Below the pieces are notes generated by a model. The model saw only the letters and a list, made by a program, of their open reading frames with translations, searched no databases and was not told the origin of the DNA. The translations under genes and the position numbers were made by a program. From the NCBI GenBank assembly GCA_026710655.1, contig JAPOQN010000007.1, forward strand, positions 103,780-167,779: DNA of 64,000 nucleotides, in the 5' to 3' direction. Source of the DNA: Chloroflexota bacterium. GTDB lineage: Bacteria > Chloroflexota > Dehalococcoidia > Tepidiformales > Tepidiformaceae. Shown here one piece after another: positions 8,372 to 16,776 of this stretch (position 1 is its first letter; each line of letters opens with the position of its first letter).

Positions 8372-8997
8372 GCGCCGTCCTCGCCATCGACACCGCCTCC
8401 CCCGCCTTCGCCCTCGCCCTCGGGGCCGCAACCGGCGAACCTCCCCGCCTCTTCGAGAGCGCCGACGATTTCAGCCACGCCTCCCTCCTCGCCGCCGTCG
8501 AGGAGCACCTGCGCGGTGTTCCCCTTGTCGCAGTCGTGGCCGTCTGCGGCCCCGGCAGCTACTCGGGGCTGCGCGCTGGGATCGCCACCGCCCAGGGACT
8601 CGCCCTCGCGCAGGCCTGCCCCCTCGCCGGCATCTCCACCCTCGAAGCGGTGGCGGCCGCCTGCCGGGACCTCCCCGCCCTCACCGCCGTCCACCCCGCT
8701 GGCCGCGGCGACCTCGCCGCCCAGGACTTTCGCGACCTCGCCCCCGCTGGCCCCATGCGTATCGTCGCCCCCGATGAGCTCGCCGGAGCCGTGCTCGCCG
8801 GCGAAGGGGCTGGCGCCCTCGGTGGTCGCGAGGTGCCGCCCCGCGAACGTGTCGCCGCCGCCCTTGCCCGCTACCGCGAGGGCGCCCTCGAATCCGTGTC
8901 CGAGCTGGCCCCCGTCTACCTGCGCGAGCCCAACATCACCGCTCCCCGCCGCCCCTTCGGCCCCGCTGGCGCGCAGGACCGTCTGCCAGCACGATAG
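8368..8997 (+). CDS. tsaB: tRNA threonylcarbamoyladenosine biosynthesis protein TsaB
   Basis: TsaB is the scaffold partner of TsaD for the t6A modification. The N-terminal ASKHA fold is clear: LAIDTASPAFALAL, then CGPGSYSGLRAGIATAQGLA. The protein is 209 residues. The GTG at 8368 overlaps the tsaE stop as GTGA. The C-terminus is short but ends in the usual PVYLREPNIT-like segment. Neither tsaD nor rimI is in the window. The region 3' to it carries ndk after only four bases, so tsaE-tsaB-ndk is probably one transcript. Confidence 0.92.
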   Translation: MSAVLAIDTASPAFALALGAATGEPPRLFESADDFSHASLLAAVEEHLRGVPLVAVVAVCGPGSYSGLRAGIATAQGLALAQACPLAGISTLEAVAAACRDLPALTAVHPAGRGDLAAQDFRDLAPAGPMRIVAPDELAGAVLAGEGAGALGGREVPPRERVAAALARYREGALESVSELAPVYLREPNITAPRRPFGPAGAQDRLPAR

Positions 8998-9001
8998 CGC
9001 C

Positions 9002-9463
9002 ATGGCAACTGAACGCACCCTCGTCCTCGTCAAGCCCGACGCGATGCAGCGCGGCCTCGCCGGAACCATCATCCAGCGCCTGGAGAACCGCGGCCTGCGC
9101 CTCACCGGCCTCAAGCTCATGCAGGTGGAGGAAGCCCTCGCCCGCCGGCACTACGCCGAGCACGAGGGCAAGCCCTTCTTCACCGGCCTCGTCGAGTACA
9201 TCACCAGCAGCCCCATCGTCGCCGCCGTCTTCGAGGGCGACTCCGCCACCTCCGCCGTCCGCAACAGCGTCGGCGCCACCAACCCCTCCCAGGCCGCCGC
9301 CGGCACCATCCGCGGCGACTTCGGCCTCGAGGTGGGACGCAACCTCGTCCACGCCAGCGACAGCCCCGAGAGCGGCGAACGCGAGGTCGGCCTCTTCTTC
9401 ACCGCCGACGAGTTGGTCGCCTGGAGCCGCGATACCGACCGCTGGATCTCCGAGGACGCCTGA
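9002..9463 (+). CDS. ndk: nucleoside diphosphate kinase
   Basis: Ndk equilibrates nucleoside di- and triphosphates by a phospho-His intermediate. At 153 residues it is close to the family's usual 140-150. Motifs: TLVLVKPDAMQRGLAG, the RHYAEHEGKPFF region, VRNSVGATNPSQAAAGTIRGDFG, and the active-site NLVHASDSPESGEREVGLFF with the catalytic His. The last ten or so residues (ISEDA) follow the normal end. The ATG is four bases after the tsaB stop. Confidence 0.97.
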   Translation: MATERTLVLVKPDAMQRGLAGTIIQRLENRGLRLTGLKLMQVEEALARRHYAEHEGKPFFTGLVEYITSSPIVAAVFEGDSATSAVRNSVGATNPSQAAAGTIRGDFGLEVGRNLVHASDSPESGEREVGLFFTADELVAWSRDTDRWISEDA

Positions 9464-9524
9464 CCGCGAGCGAAACGCCGCCCTCTCGTATGCTTGGCCC
9501 ACCCCCACACCGATCGGAGCACCC

Positions 9525-10028
9525 GTGAAGCAGTACGACGCGCCCCCAGCCCTCAGCATCGATGCCGCCAAGAGCTACACCGCCACCATCGAGACCTCGG
9601 CCGGCTCCATGGTCGCCGAGCTCTTTCCCGGCGACGCCCCCAACACCGTCAACAACTTCGTCTTCCTTGCCAACGACGGCTTCTACGACGAGGTCATCTT
9701 CCACCGCGTCATCAGCGGTTTCATGATCCAGGGCGGCGACCCGACAGGAACGGGACGTGGCGGTCCCGGCTATCGCTTCGACGACGAGCCCGTCACCCGC
9801 TCCTACGACCGTGGCACGCTCGCCATGGCCAACGCTGGCCCCAACACCAACGGCAGCCAGTTCTTCATCATGCACGCGGACTACCCGCTGCCGCCGAACT
9901 ACACCATCTTCGGCAAGCTCACCGCTGGTGAGGACGTCGTCGACGCAATCGCCGGCGCCCAGACGGGCGCCAATGACCGGCCCGCCGAGCCCGTCGCGAT
10001 CAGTGGCATCACTATCGCTGAGAGCTAG
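9525..10028 (+). CDS. peptidyl-prolyl cis-trans isomerase, cyclophilin type
   Basis: A 167-residue cytoplasmic cyclophilin with no signal peptide. The core reads TSAGSMVAELFPGDAPNTVNNFVFL, FHRVISGFMIQGGDPTGTGRGGPGY, GTLAMANAGPNTNGSQFFI and FGKLTAGEDVV. The catalytic Arg sits in FHRV. Start is GTG at 9525 with CGGAG seven bases upstream; a TATGCT box at 9489-9494 may be its -10. Its last four bases overlap the convergent MFS gene. Confidence 0.93.
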   Translation: MKQYDAPPALSIDAAKSYTATIETSAGSMVAELFPGDAPNTVNNFVFLANDGFYDEVIFHRVISGFMIQGGDPTGTGRGGPGYRFDDEPVTRSYDRGTLAMANAGPNTNGSQFFIMHADYPLPPNYTIFGKLTAGEDVVDAIAGAQTGANDRPAEPVAISGITIAES

Positions 10029-11272
10029 CCCTGGCCCTCCGTCGCTTTCGTCTCCGCTTCGTCGCCCGCTTCGTGTGGGTGAGTTGGCCGCGCATACCCG
10101 TAGACCAGCCCGTACCCGATTGTCAGGAGGGCCGTGAACCCGGCGACCATCGCCCCGGTCTGGAACGCCATTGGCGCGCCGTAGGCATCCACCACCCCTC
10201 CCCCGAGTGCCGGCCCGACCGCCAGCCCCAGCCCGCTCAGCGCCACCGACCACCCGATCAACGTGCCCCGGTACGACTCGGGCGCCAGGTCCATCATGGA
10301 GGCGTTCAGGGCCGGAACCTGCTGTACGTGCCCGCTGAAGATCACCGCCGTCGCAAACGCCGCCAGGAAGATGTTGACTGTCGCCGCCGCCGTGAGCGCT
10401 CCCGCGATGATCAAGAACTGGCCCAGCAGCAGCGGAAGCGTTCGCCCGATCCGGTCCGAGAGGTGCCCCGAGGGCACGTAGAGGATGCCGCCCGCCACCA
10501 CCGCGGGGATCAGGAACACTGTCAGCTGTGCGAACGAGATATCGAGCACGTTGTCGCCGTAGGGCCGGATCGCCGGCACCAGCGAGCTGATCCCGATCGT
10601 GGCCGAGAGGATGAGCGCGCTCAGGAACACCAACCGCTTCGAGACCACGCTGCGCAACGGCGGGCGCTGTTCGTGTATCGCGCCCAGCTCCCGCCGGTAG
10701 GCGGGAACGCCCAGCTGGGCTGTGATCATCGCCCCCACCACCGCCACGATGCCGATGATGAAGAGGGAATTCGGCACCGTCTCCACCAGCAGCGCCCCCA
10801 CGAGCGATCCCAGCCCGAATCCGAGCAGTTGCCCCACGTTCAGGAACCCCACCACCTTGCCCCGCTCCGTGGGTGGGTAGAGGTCCGCCCCGATCGCGTA
10901 CGTGGCCGGCCAGATGAACGCCGTCGAGATGCCCAGCAGCGCTGAGAACCCGAGGTAGGCCCACTCCTGCTGGATCATCCCCATCAGGGCCAGCGCCGGG
11001 ATCATCAACGCGAATCCAAGCAGCAGGGCGTACTTCCGCTCGATGCGGTCGCTGATCGCCCCCGCCGGCGTCTCCGAGAGGAATCGCGCGCCGCCGTACA
11101 GCGCCAGCAGGTAGCCCCCGAATCCGTCGCTCGCGCCCAGGTTGTTCGGCACGAACTCCTGGAAGACCGCGAAGATCACGATCCCCAGCGCCACCTGCGC
11201 GCAGAAGATCGCGAACCCGAGGGCGTGGGGCGCCCCTGTCAGCCAGATGCGCAGGGCCAGCCATAGGCGCAT
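10025..11272 (-). CDS. MFS transporter
   Basis: A 415-residue integral membrane protein with about 12 hydrophobic segments in two halves. The loop between helices 2 and 3 (SETPAGAISDRIERKYALLLG) and its repeat in the second half (VPSGHLSDRIGRTLPLLLG) match the MFS signature G-x-x-x-D-R-x-G-R. The substrate cannot be told; drug or sugar efflux is possible. The start ATG at 11272 has a TAGAGT box six bases upstream and no Shine-Dalgarno site. The gene stands alone, convergent with the cyclophilin and divergent from the SirB1-like gene. Confidence 0.87.
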   Translation of the reverse strand: MRLWLALRIWLTGAPHALGFAIFCAQVALGIVIFAVFQEFVPNNLGASDGFGGYLLALYGGARFLSETPAGAISDRIERKYALLLGFALMIPALALMGMIQQEWAYLGFSALLGISTAFIWPATYAIGADLYPPTERGKVVGFLNVGQLLGFGLGSLVGALLVETVPNSLFIIGIVAVVGAMITAQLGVPAYRRELGAIHEQRPPLRSVVSKRLVFLSALILSATIGISSLVPAIRPYGDNVLDISFAQLTVFLIPAVVAGGILYVPSGHLSDRIGRTLPLLLGQFLIIAGALTAAATVNIFLAAFATAVIFSGHVQQVPALNASMMDLAPESYRGTLIGWSVALSGLGLAVGPALGGGVVDAYGAPMAFQTGAMVAGFTALLTIGYGLVYGYARPTHPHEAGDEAETKATEGQG

Positions 11273-11278
11273 TGCGCG

Positions 11279-11284
11279 ACTCTA
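11279..11284 (-). promoter_or_regulatory. leaderless-type -10 box for the MFS gene
   Basis: TAGAGT on the minus strand lies exactly six bases before the ATG at 11272-11270, the same geometry as at leuB, vanZ, nadE, folD and acpS. Confidence 0.45.
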
Positions 11285-11348
11285 ACCGCGCTCGCTCCTG
11301 TGAGCCCCCGCCCCCTGCCGATCGCTGGTCCGTTGTCTCCGCCCCGCC

Positions 11349-11354
11349 TATTCT
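11349..11354 (+). promoter_or_regulatory. -10 box close to the SirB1-like gene start
   Basis: TATTCT is followed by nine bases and the GTG at 11364. The 15 bases from the box to the start (TATTCTGGGCCAACG) nearly match those before tsaE. Confidence 0.45.
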
Positions 11355-11363
11355 GGGCCAACG

Positions 11364-12197
11364 GTGGAAAACACCCCCGAAAGCGATTTTGCCCAGGCGA
11401 TCGCTGGCCACGACCACGAGGTCGACCTCTTCGGCGGGGCCGTCGCCATCGCCCGCCTCGGACGTGATGACGTGGATTCCCACGCCCTCGCCCGCGAGCT
11501 TGACCTCATCGCCGAAGCCGTTCGCGGGCGCGCCCCCGACCGTCCCGCCCCTGAGTCCCTGGCCGGCGCCGTCACCGCTGAGCTCTTCGAGAACCGCGGC
11601 TTCGGCGGCAACCGCGAGCACTACACCGATCCCGAAAACAGCTACATCGATCGCGTCATCGAGCGCCGCCTCGGCATCCCCATCACCCTCTCCCTCGTCT
11701 ACATGGAGGTCGCCCAGCGCGTCGGCCTCCAGTGCGACGGCATCGGCTTCCCGGGGCATTTCCTCGTGCGGTGCGGTGGCGACGATGGCTTCTTCCTCGA
11801 CCCCTTCAACGGGGGCGAGCAACTCACCCGTGAGGACCTACTCGCGCGCCTCGACGGCAGCGCCTCGAACTTCCCCAGCATCGACTCCCTCCTCGCCGCG
11901 GTCACCCGCCGGCAGATCCTGCAGCGCATGCTCGTCAACCTCTGCGTGGCCTACCAGGGCACGGGCGATGCCCTCCGCTGGATTGCCGCCCTCGGCTTCC
12001 GTCTTCGCCTCGAGCCCTGGAACGCCGCCCTCCATCTTGAGCGCGGCCTCCTCCACTACCAGCAGGGCGAGGAGTCGCTTGCCTTGGCTGATCTCGAACG
12101 GTACGTTGGCAGCGGTGAACCGGACTTAAGCCCTCGGGCGCTACGCGTACTCGACGACCTCCGATTGCGGCTTGGACAGGAAAGGGGAGATCCGTGA
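11364..12197 (+). CDS. SirB1-like transglutaminase-fold protein with TPR-like C-terminus
   Basis: A 277-residue protein. About residues 60-180 match the SirB1/transglutaminase-like core 2 family: FGGNREHYTDPENSYIDRVIERR, GIPITLSLVYMEVAQRVGL, and GIGFPGHFLVRC with the conserved H and C near the ancient active site. The last 90 residues are helical with a tetratricopeptide-like pattern (WNAALHLERGLLHYQQGEE). The biochemical role of this family is unknown. The stop overlaps the GTG of the CRP-family gene (GTGA), suggesting co-expression. Confidence 0.82.
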   Translation: MENTPESDFAQAIAGHDHEVDLFGGAVAIARLGRDDVDSHALARELDLIAEAVRGRAPDRPAPESLAGAVTAELFENRGFGGNREHYTDPENSYIDRVIERRLGIPITLSLVYMEVAQRVGLQCDGIGFPGHFLVRCGGDDGFFLDPFNGGEQLTREDLLARLDGSASNFPSIDSLLAAVTRRQILQRMLVNLCVAYQGTGDALRWIAALGFRLRLEPWNAALHLERGLLHYQQGEESLALADLERYVGSGEPDLSPRALRVLDDLRLRLGQERGDP

Positions 12198-12991
12198 CGA
12201 GCGCTCTACCCTGCGCCCCGTCCGGCGGCGGCAAGCCGCCCCTCCGCCGCCAGATCCAGGTCGATACCTACCTGCGTATCGCCCGCTCGCTGCGCCGCCT
12301 TTCCAAGCTCATGAACGTCCTCACCGATGCGGAGCTGGATCGGCTCATCCCGCTCCTCAGTGAGCGCCGCTTCGATGCTCGCCAGCTCCTCTTCTCCGCC
12401 GGCGAGGTTCCCGAACGCGTCTTCCTGCTGCTCAAGGGACGGGTCAAGCTCTACCACATCTCCAGCAACGGCAAGGAGGTCATCATCGACATCGCCGCCA
12501 AGGGCGACCTTGTTGGCGACATGGCCATCCTTGAAGGCGAGGACCACACCGTCTACGCCCGCGCCCTAGACGACACCGTCGTTGTCACCATCTGCTGGGA
12601 AGACTTCTTCCACCTCGTGCAGCACTCCCCCGGGCTCGCCTTCACCATGGCCGAGATCATGGCCCGCCGGCTCAGCGGCGTGCAGCGCACCCTCATGAAC
12701 CTCGTTTCCAAGCCTGTCTCCGGGCGCCTCGCCGACGCCCTCCTCGATCGCGTCGATGGCGAGGATGTTCGCCTCGGCCTCACCCACGAGGAGCTCGGCC
12801 AGACCATCGGCACCAGCCGCGAGACCGTCACTGCCCTCCTCAGCCGCTTCGTCACCCTCGGCGCCATCGAGTCCACCTCGGACGGCTACCGTCTCGTCAA
12901 CGAGGAGTTGCTGCGCGAGATATCCAGCGGCGCGGTCACCGTCTCGCCCCGCCATCCCGCCCGGGGGCAGCCGACCGCACCGAAGTCTTGA
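12194..12991 (+). CDS. CRP/FNR-family transcriptional regulator
   Basis: A 265-residue regulator. Residues about 45-150 form the cyclic-nucleotide-binding-like beta roll (LFSAGEVPERVFLLLKGRVKLYHIS, GDLVGDMAILEG). The C-terminal winged helix has LTHEELGQTIGTSRETVTALLSRF, a typical HTH_Crp recognition helix. No Cys pattern for an FNR iron-sulfur cluster is evident in the N-terminus, which makes CRP-like ligand sensing more likely. It begins at GTG inside the preceding stop and ends as TTGA overlapping the GDPD gene. Targets are unknown. Confidence 0.9.
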   Translation: MTSALPCAPSGGGKPPLRRQIQVDTYLRIARSLRRLSKLMNVLTDAELDRLIPLLSERRFDARQLLFSAGEVPERVFLLLKGRVKLYHISSNGKEVIIDIAAKGDLVGDMAILEGEDHTVYARALDDTVVVTICWEDFFHLVQHSPGLAFTMAEIMARRLSGVQRTLMNLVSKPVSGRLADALLDRVDGEDVRLGLTHEELGQTIGTSRETVTALLSRFVTLGAIESTSDGYRLVNEELLREISSGAVTVSPRHPARGQPTAPKS

Positions 12992-13695
12992 GCGCTCCCG
13001 CCGGCGGCCGCCCTCCCTCCCTGCCCGGTGCCGGTTCGCGCCCCACGTTGATCGCCCACGGCGGCGGCAACGGCCCTGGCCTCGCCCGCGAGGCGCTCGC
13101 CACGAACCCCGCTTTCATCGAGGTCGACCTCTGGGTCCGCCGAGGCCGCCTTGAGGCTCGCCACGAGCGCCGCCTCCCCGGCCCTCTCCCCATCCTCTAC
13201 GAGGTCTGGTACCTCGCCCCCGCCCCTCGTCCCCCCTACGAGCTCGACGACCTGCTGCTGGCCTGCCAGGGGCGCACCGGGGTCTTCCTCGACCTGAAGA
13301 ACGGACTCGGCGAGACCCCCCAGCTCCTCCGCCATGCGCTTCTCAGCTACGGGCAGGGCGTGAACGCCGTCGCCTCCTCGCAGAACTGGCCCCTCCTCCG
13401 CGAGGTCAAGGTCGCCTGCCCCCAGCTTGACCTCTACTACTCCATCGACACCCCCGACCAGTTCGACCTGTTCCGCTCCGTCATGCTTCACGACTCCCTT
13501 CCCTCCGGTGTCTCCTGCCGCCACTCGCTCCTCGACCGGAACGCCATCGCCGACTTCCACGATGCCGGTCTCGCCGTCGTCGCCTGGACCGTCGACGACG
13601 GCGACCGCGCCCGCGAACTCGCAAGCTGGGGCGTCGACGCCATCACAACCAACCGGGTCGAAGAGATACGCGCCGCCCTCGCGCCGGCGCCGTGA
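12988..13695 (+). CDS. glycerophosphodiester phosphodiesterase family protein
   Basis: A 235-residue GDPD-like TIM barrel. Motifs seen are LIAHGGG (usually HRG), IEVDLWVRRGRLEARHE (the E-x-D metal pair and catalytic His) and the closing VVAWTVDDGDRARELASWGVDAITTN, very typical of GDPDs. The HR of the first motif is replaced by HG, so activity may be altered. The start appears to be TTG at 12988, overlapping the CRP gene stop (TTGA). It is coupled to hemW by a GTGA overlap. Confidence 0.8.
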   Translation: MSAPAGGRPPSLPGAGSRPTLIAHGGGNGPGLAREALATNPAFIEVDLWVRRGRLEARHERRLPGPLPILYEVWYLAPAPRPPYELDDLLLACQGRTGVFLDLKNGLGETPQLLRHALLSYGQGVNAVASSQNWPLLREVKVACPQLDLYYSIDTPDQFDLFRSVMLHDSLPSGVSCRHSLLDRNAIADFHDAGLAVVAWTVDDGDRARELASWGVDAITTNRVEEIRAALAPAP

Positions 13696-14900
13696 GCCCC
13701 CCGGCCCCGCTCGCGGTCTACGTCCATATCCCTTTCTGCGTGCGCGTCTGCGGCTACTGCGACTTCAACACCTACGCCGGCATGGACGCCGTCAAGGACG
13801 CCTACACCGGCGCTGTCGTCGCTGAGATTGCGGCCTGGGCACCCCACATCGCCGGCCGCAAGGTGACGTCCATCGCCTTCGGTGGCGGTACGCCCGGCGA
13901 GATGCCCTCCGAGTCCCTCGCCGCCATCATCGAGGCCGTTCGCGCCGCCGCCCCCCTCGCCCCCGAGGCCGAGGTCAGCCTGGAGGCCAACCCCGGCACC
14001 ACCTCCGCCCCGTCCCTGCGCTCCCTCGCCCGGGCGGGCGTCAACCGCATCTCCTTCGGCGCCCAGAGCTTCGAGGAGGCCGAGCTCGCCTTCCTCGACC
14101 GCGTCCACACCCCTGAGGCCACCGCCGCCTCCCTCCAACTCGCTCGCGAGGCGGGCATCCTCGGCGTCAACCTCGACCTGATGTACGGCCTCCCCGGCCA
14201 GACCCCCGCCGCCTGGCAGGCGACCCTCGACCACGCCCTCGGCCTCGCCCCCGACCACCTCTCCCTCTACGCCCTCACCGTCGAGCCCGGAACCCCCCTC
14301 GCGGCCCGCGTCGATCGGGGCGAAGTCACTCCCCTCGACCCCGACGCCGTCGCCGCTATGTACGAGGACGCCGCCGGCCGCCTCGCCGCCGCCGGCTTCC
14401 GTCACTACGAGCTCTCGAACTGGGCCCGTCCCGGCCACGAGAGCCGCCACAACCGCGTCTACTGGACCTGGGGCGACTACCTCGGGATCGGCGCCGGCGC
14501 TCATGGCTTCCTCGCTGGTGAGCGCTTCGAGAACGTCGCCCACCCCCGCGAGTACATCGACGCCGTCCGTCGCGAGGGACGCGCCATCGCCGAGGCCGTC
14601 CGCCCCGACACCGCCACCTCCATGTCGGACTGGCTCGCCCTCCGCCTCCGCCTTGTCGAGGGCTTCGATACCGTGGAGTTCGCCGCCACATTCGGTGAGC
14701 CACTCGAAGCCGCCGCCGGGCCGCCCCTCGATGCCTGCCGCGCCGCTGGCCTGCTCGAAGACGCCGGTGGCCGCCTCCGTCTCACGCCTCGCGGCCGCCT
14801 CCTCCACAACGAGGTTGCGGTGCAGGTCATGCTCCACCTGCAGCAGCGCGTGGAGGACTCGCCCTCCGCTCCCCGAAGTCCCGCCCCCGGCGTGGCATAA
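13692..14900 (+). CDS. hemW: radical SAM family heme chaperone HemW
   Basis: A 402-residue radical SAM protein formerly annotated as oxygen-independent coproporphyrinogen oxidase. It has HIPFCVRVCGYCDFNTY, the C-x3-C-x2-C cluster motif with the extra HemW-type residues, then AFGGGTPGEM, EANPGT, NRISFGAQSF and LDLMYGLPGQT. Start is GTG at 13692 overlapping the GDPD stop. HemW is thought to bind and deliver heme rather than oxidise coproporphyrinogen. The stop TAA lies in the CATAAT box before selB. Confidence 0.93.
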   Translation: MSPPAPLAVYVHIPFCVRVCGYCDFNTYAGMDAVKDAYTGAVVAEIAAWAPHIAGRKVTSIAFGGGTPGEMPSESLAAIIEAVRAAAPLAPEAEVSLEANPGTTSAPSLRSLARAGVNRISFGAQSFEEAELAFLDRVHTPEATAASLQLAREAGILGVNLDLMYGLPGQTPAAWQATLDHALGLAPDHLSLYALTVEPGTPLAARVDRGEVTPLDPDAVAAMYEDAAGRLAAAGFRHYELSNWARPGHESRHNRVYWTWGDYLGIGAGAHGFLAGERFENVAHPREYIDAVRREGRAIAEAVRPDTATSMSDWLALRLRLVEGFDTVEFAATFGEPLEAAAGPPLDACRAAGLLEDAGGRLRLTPRGRLLHNEVAVQVMLHLQQRVEDSPSAPRSPAPGVA

Positions 14901-14901
14901 T
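14893..14901 (+). promoter_or_regulatory. extended -10 element before selB
   Basis: TGGCATAAT provides an extended -10 with 12 bases to the selB ATG at 14914, so any leader would be about 5 bases long. It overlaps the hemW stop codon. Confidence 0.4.
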
Positions 14902-14913
14902 CGCCCCACGCCC

Positions 14914-16776
14914 ATGTACGTCGTTGGTACCGCTGGTCACGTCGACCACGGCAAGAGCGCTCTCGTGCGCGCCCTCACCAACATCGACCCTGACCGTCTC
15001 CGTGAGGAGAAGGAGCGCGGCCTTACCATCGACCTCGGCTTCGCCTGGCTCGCCCTGCCCTCTGGACGCGACATAAGCATCGTCGACGTTCCCGGCCACG
15101 AGCGCTTCATCAAGAACATGCTCGCCGGTGCCGGCGGCGTCGACCTCGCCCTCCTCGTCGTCGCCGCCGACGAGGGCCCCATGCCCCAGACCCGCGAGCA
15201 CCTCGCCATCCTCGACCTGCTTGATGTCCCCGCCGGAGTCGTCGCCATCACCAAGTGCGACCTCACCGAGGAGGAGTACGTCGATCTCGTCGAGGAGGAG
15301 GTTGCCGAGACGCTCCTGGGATCGCGGCTCGAAGGCGCCCCCATCGTCCGCACCTCCGCCACCACCGGCGAGGGGCTCGACGACCTCGTCGTCACCCTCG
15401 ATACCGCCCTCGACACCACCCCCGCGAAGCGCGACCTCGGACGCCCCCGCCTCCCCATCGACCGCGCCTTCACCATCCAGGGTTTCGGCGCCGTCGTCAC
15501 CGGCACCCTCCTCGACGGCAGCCTCGAGGTGGGCCAGGAGATCGAGGTCCAGCCGGGCGGCCTGCGGGGACGCATCCGCGGTCTCCAGCGCCACGGCGGG
15601 AAGGTCGACCGCCTCGCTCCCGGCACGCGCGCCGCCGTCAACGTGAGCGGCATCCGCACCGAGCAGCTGCGCCGCGGCATGGTCCTCGCCGCCCGTGACG
15701 TCCTGAAGCCCGCCTACGCCCTTGATGTCCGCCTCAAGGCCACCGACATCCTCACCCACCCCCTCGCCCACGATGCCGGCGTCACCTTCCTCTCCGCCAC
15801 CGCCGAGTCCGAGGCCAAGGTCCGTTTCCTCGACCGAGACGAGCTCGCCCCCGCCGAGACCGGCTGGGCCCAGCTCGTGCTCGAAACCCCCGTCGCCGTG
15901 CTCCCCCACGACAGCTGCATCGTGCGCACCCCCAACGAGACCGTCGCCGGCGGTCCTATTGCCGCCGTCAACCCCCGTCGCCACCGCCGCAACCACCTCC
16001 CCACCCTCGAGGCGCTCGACCGCCAGCTTGAGGCGCCCCCCGCTGAGCGCCTCGCCGACCTGCTCGCCGGCGCCCCCCTCCCCCGCTCCGAGGTCGGTCC
16101 CGCCCTCGGCCTCCAGCCAGACGAGGCCACCGCCGCCGCCGACGGCCTTATCGCCGCTGGCCGCGCCCTCGACCACGGCCCCCTCCTCGTCGGCCGCCCC
16201 TGGCTCGCCGCCGCCGCCGCCGACCTCCTCGCGGCCGTGCGCGATCACCTCGCCGAGCACCCCCTCCGTCCCTCCGCCCCCCGCGAGCACCTGCGCAGTC
16301 GCCTCGCCCTCCAACCGCAGCTCTTCGACCTCGTCGCCGCCGAGAGCGTCGCCGCCGGCGACCTCGTCGAGCGCCCCGGCGGCGGGTTCCACCCGCCCGG
16401 CTACGCCGTCACCCTCAGCAGCGCCCAGCAGGAGCAGGCCGAATCCTTCGTCGCTGCCATCAGGGCCGGCGGCGCCAGCCCCCCCACCGAATCCCCCCCG
16501 CCCCCCGACCTGCTCGCCTACCTCTCTGGCGAGGGGCTCGTCGAGGACACGGGATCGGGTGTGGTCTTCGAGGCGGGTGTGTACGCCGATCTCGTCCAGC
16601 GCATCCGCGAACACATCGAGGCCAACGGCTCCGTCAGCCTCGCCGAGGTCCGCGACCTCTTCGGCACCAGCCGCAAGTACGCCCAGGCCATCCTCGAACA
16701 CCTCGACGCCACCCACGTGACCCGCCGCACCGGCGATGTCCGCGTGCTCCGCTCCCCGCTGGAGGCCCGCCGGTGA
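14914..16776 (+). CDS. selB: selenocysteine-specific translation elongation factor SelB
   Basis: SelB carries Sec-tRNA to in-frame UGA codons marked by a SECIS hairpin. The 620-residue product has an EF-Tu-like GTPase domain: GTAGHVDHGKSALVRAL (G1), EKERGLTIDLGFAW (G2), IVDVPGHERF (G3) and ITKCDL (G4). After it come domains II/III and about 250 residues of winged-helix repeats that bind SECIS (the end reads LAEVRDLFGTSRKYAQAILEHLD). The ATG at 14914 starts right at the GTPase fold. The stop overlaps the nurA GTG. selA, selC and selD were not found in the window. Confidence 0.95.
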   Translation: MYVVGTAGHVDHGKSALVRALTNIDPDRLREEKERGLTIDLGFAWLALPSGRDISIVDVPGHERFIKNMLAGAGGVDLALLVVAADEGPMPQTREHLAILDLLDVPAGVVAITKCDLTEEEYVDLVEEEVAETLLGSRLEGAPIVRTSATTGEGLDDLVVTLDTALDTTPAKRDLGRPRLPIDRAFTIQGFGAVVTGTLLDGSLEVGQEIEVQPGGLRGRIRGLQRHGGKVDRLAPGTRAAVNVSGIRTEQLRRGMVLAARDVLKPAYALDVRLKATDILTHPLAHDAGVTFLSATAESEAKVRFLDRDELAPAETGWAQLVLETPVAVLPHDSCIVRTPNETVAGGPIAAVNPRRHRRNHLPTLEALDRQLEAPPAERLADLLAGAPLPRSEVGPALGLQPDEATAAADGLIAAGRALDHGPLLVGRPWLAAAAADLLAAVRDHLAEHPLRPSAPREHLRSRLALQPQLFDLVAAESVAAGDLVERPGGGFHPPGYAVTLSSAQQEQAESFVAAIRAGGASPPTESPPPPDLLAYLSGEGLVEDTGSGVVFEAGVYADLVQRIREHIEANGSVSLAEVRDLFGTSRKYAQAILEHLDATHVTRRTGDVRVLRSPLEARR

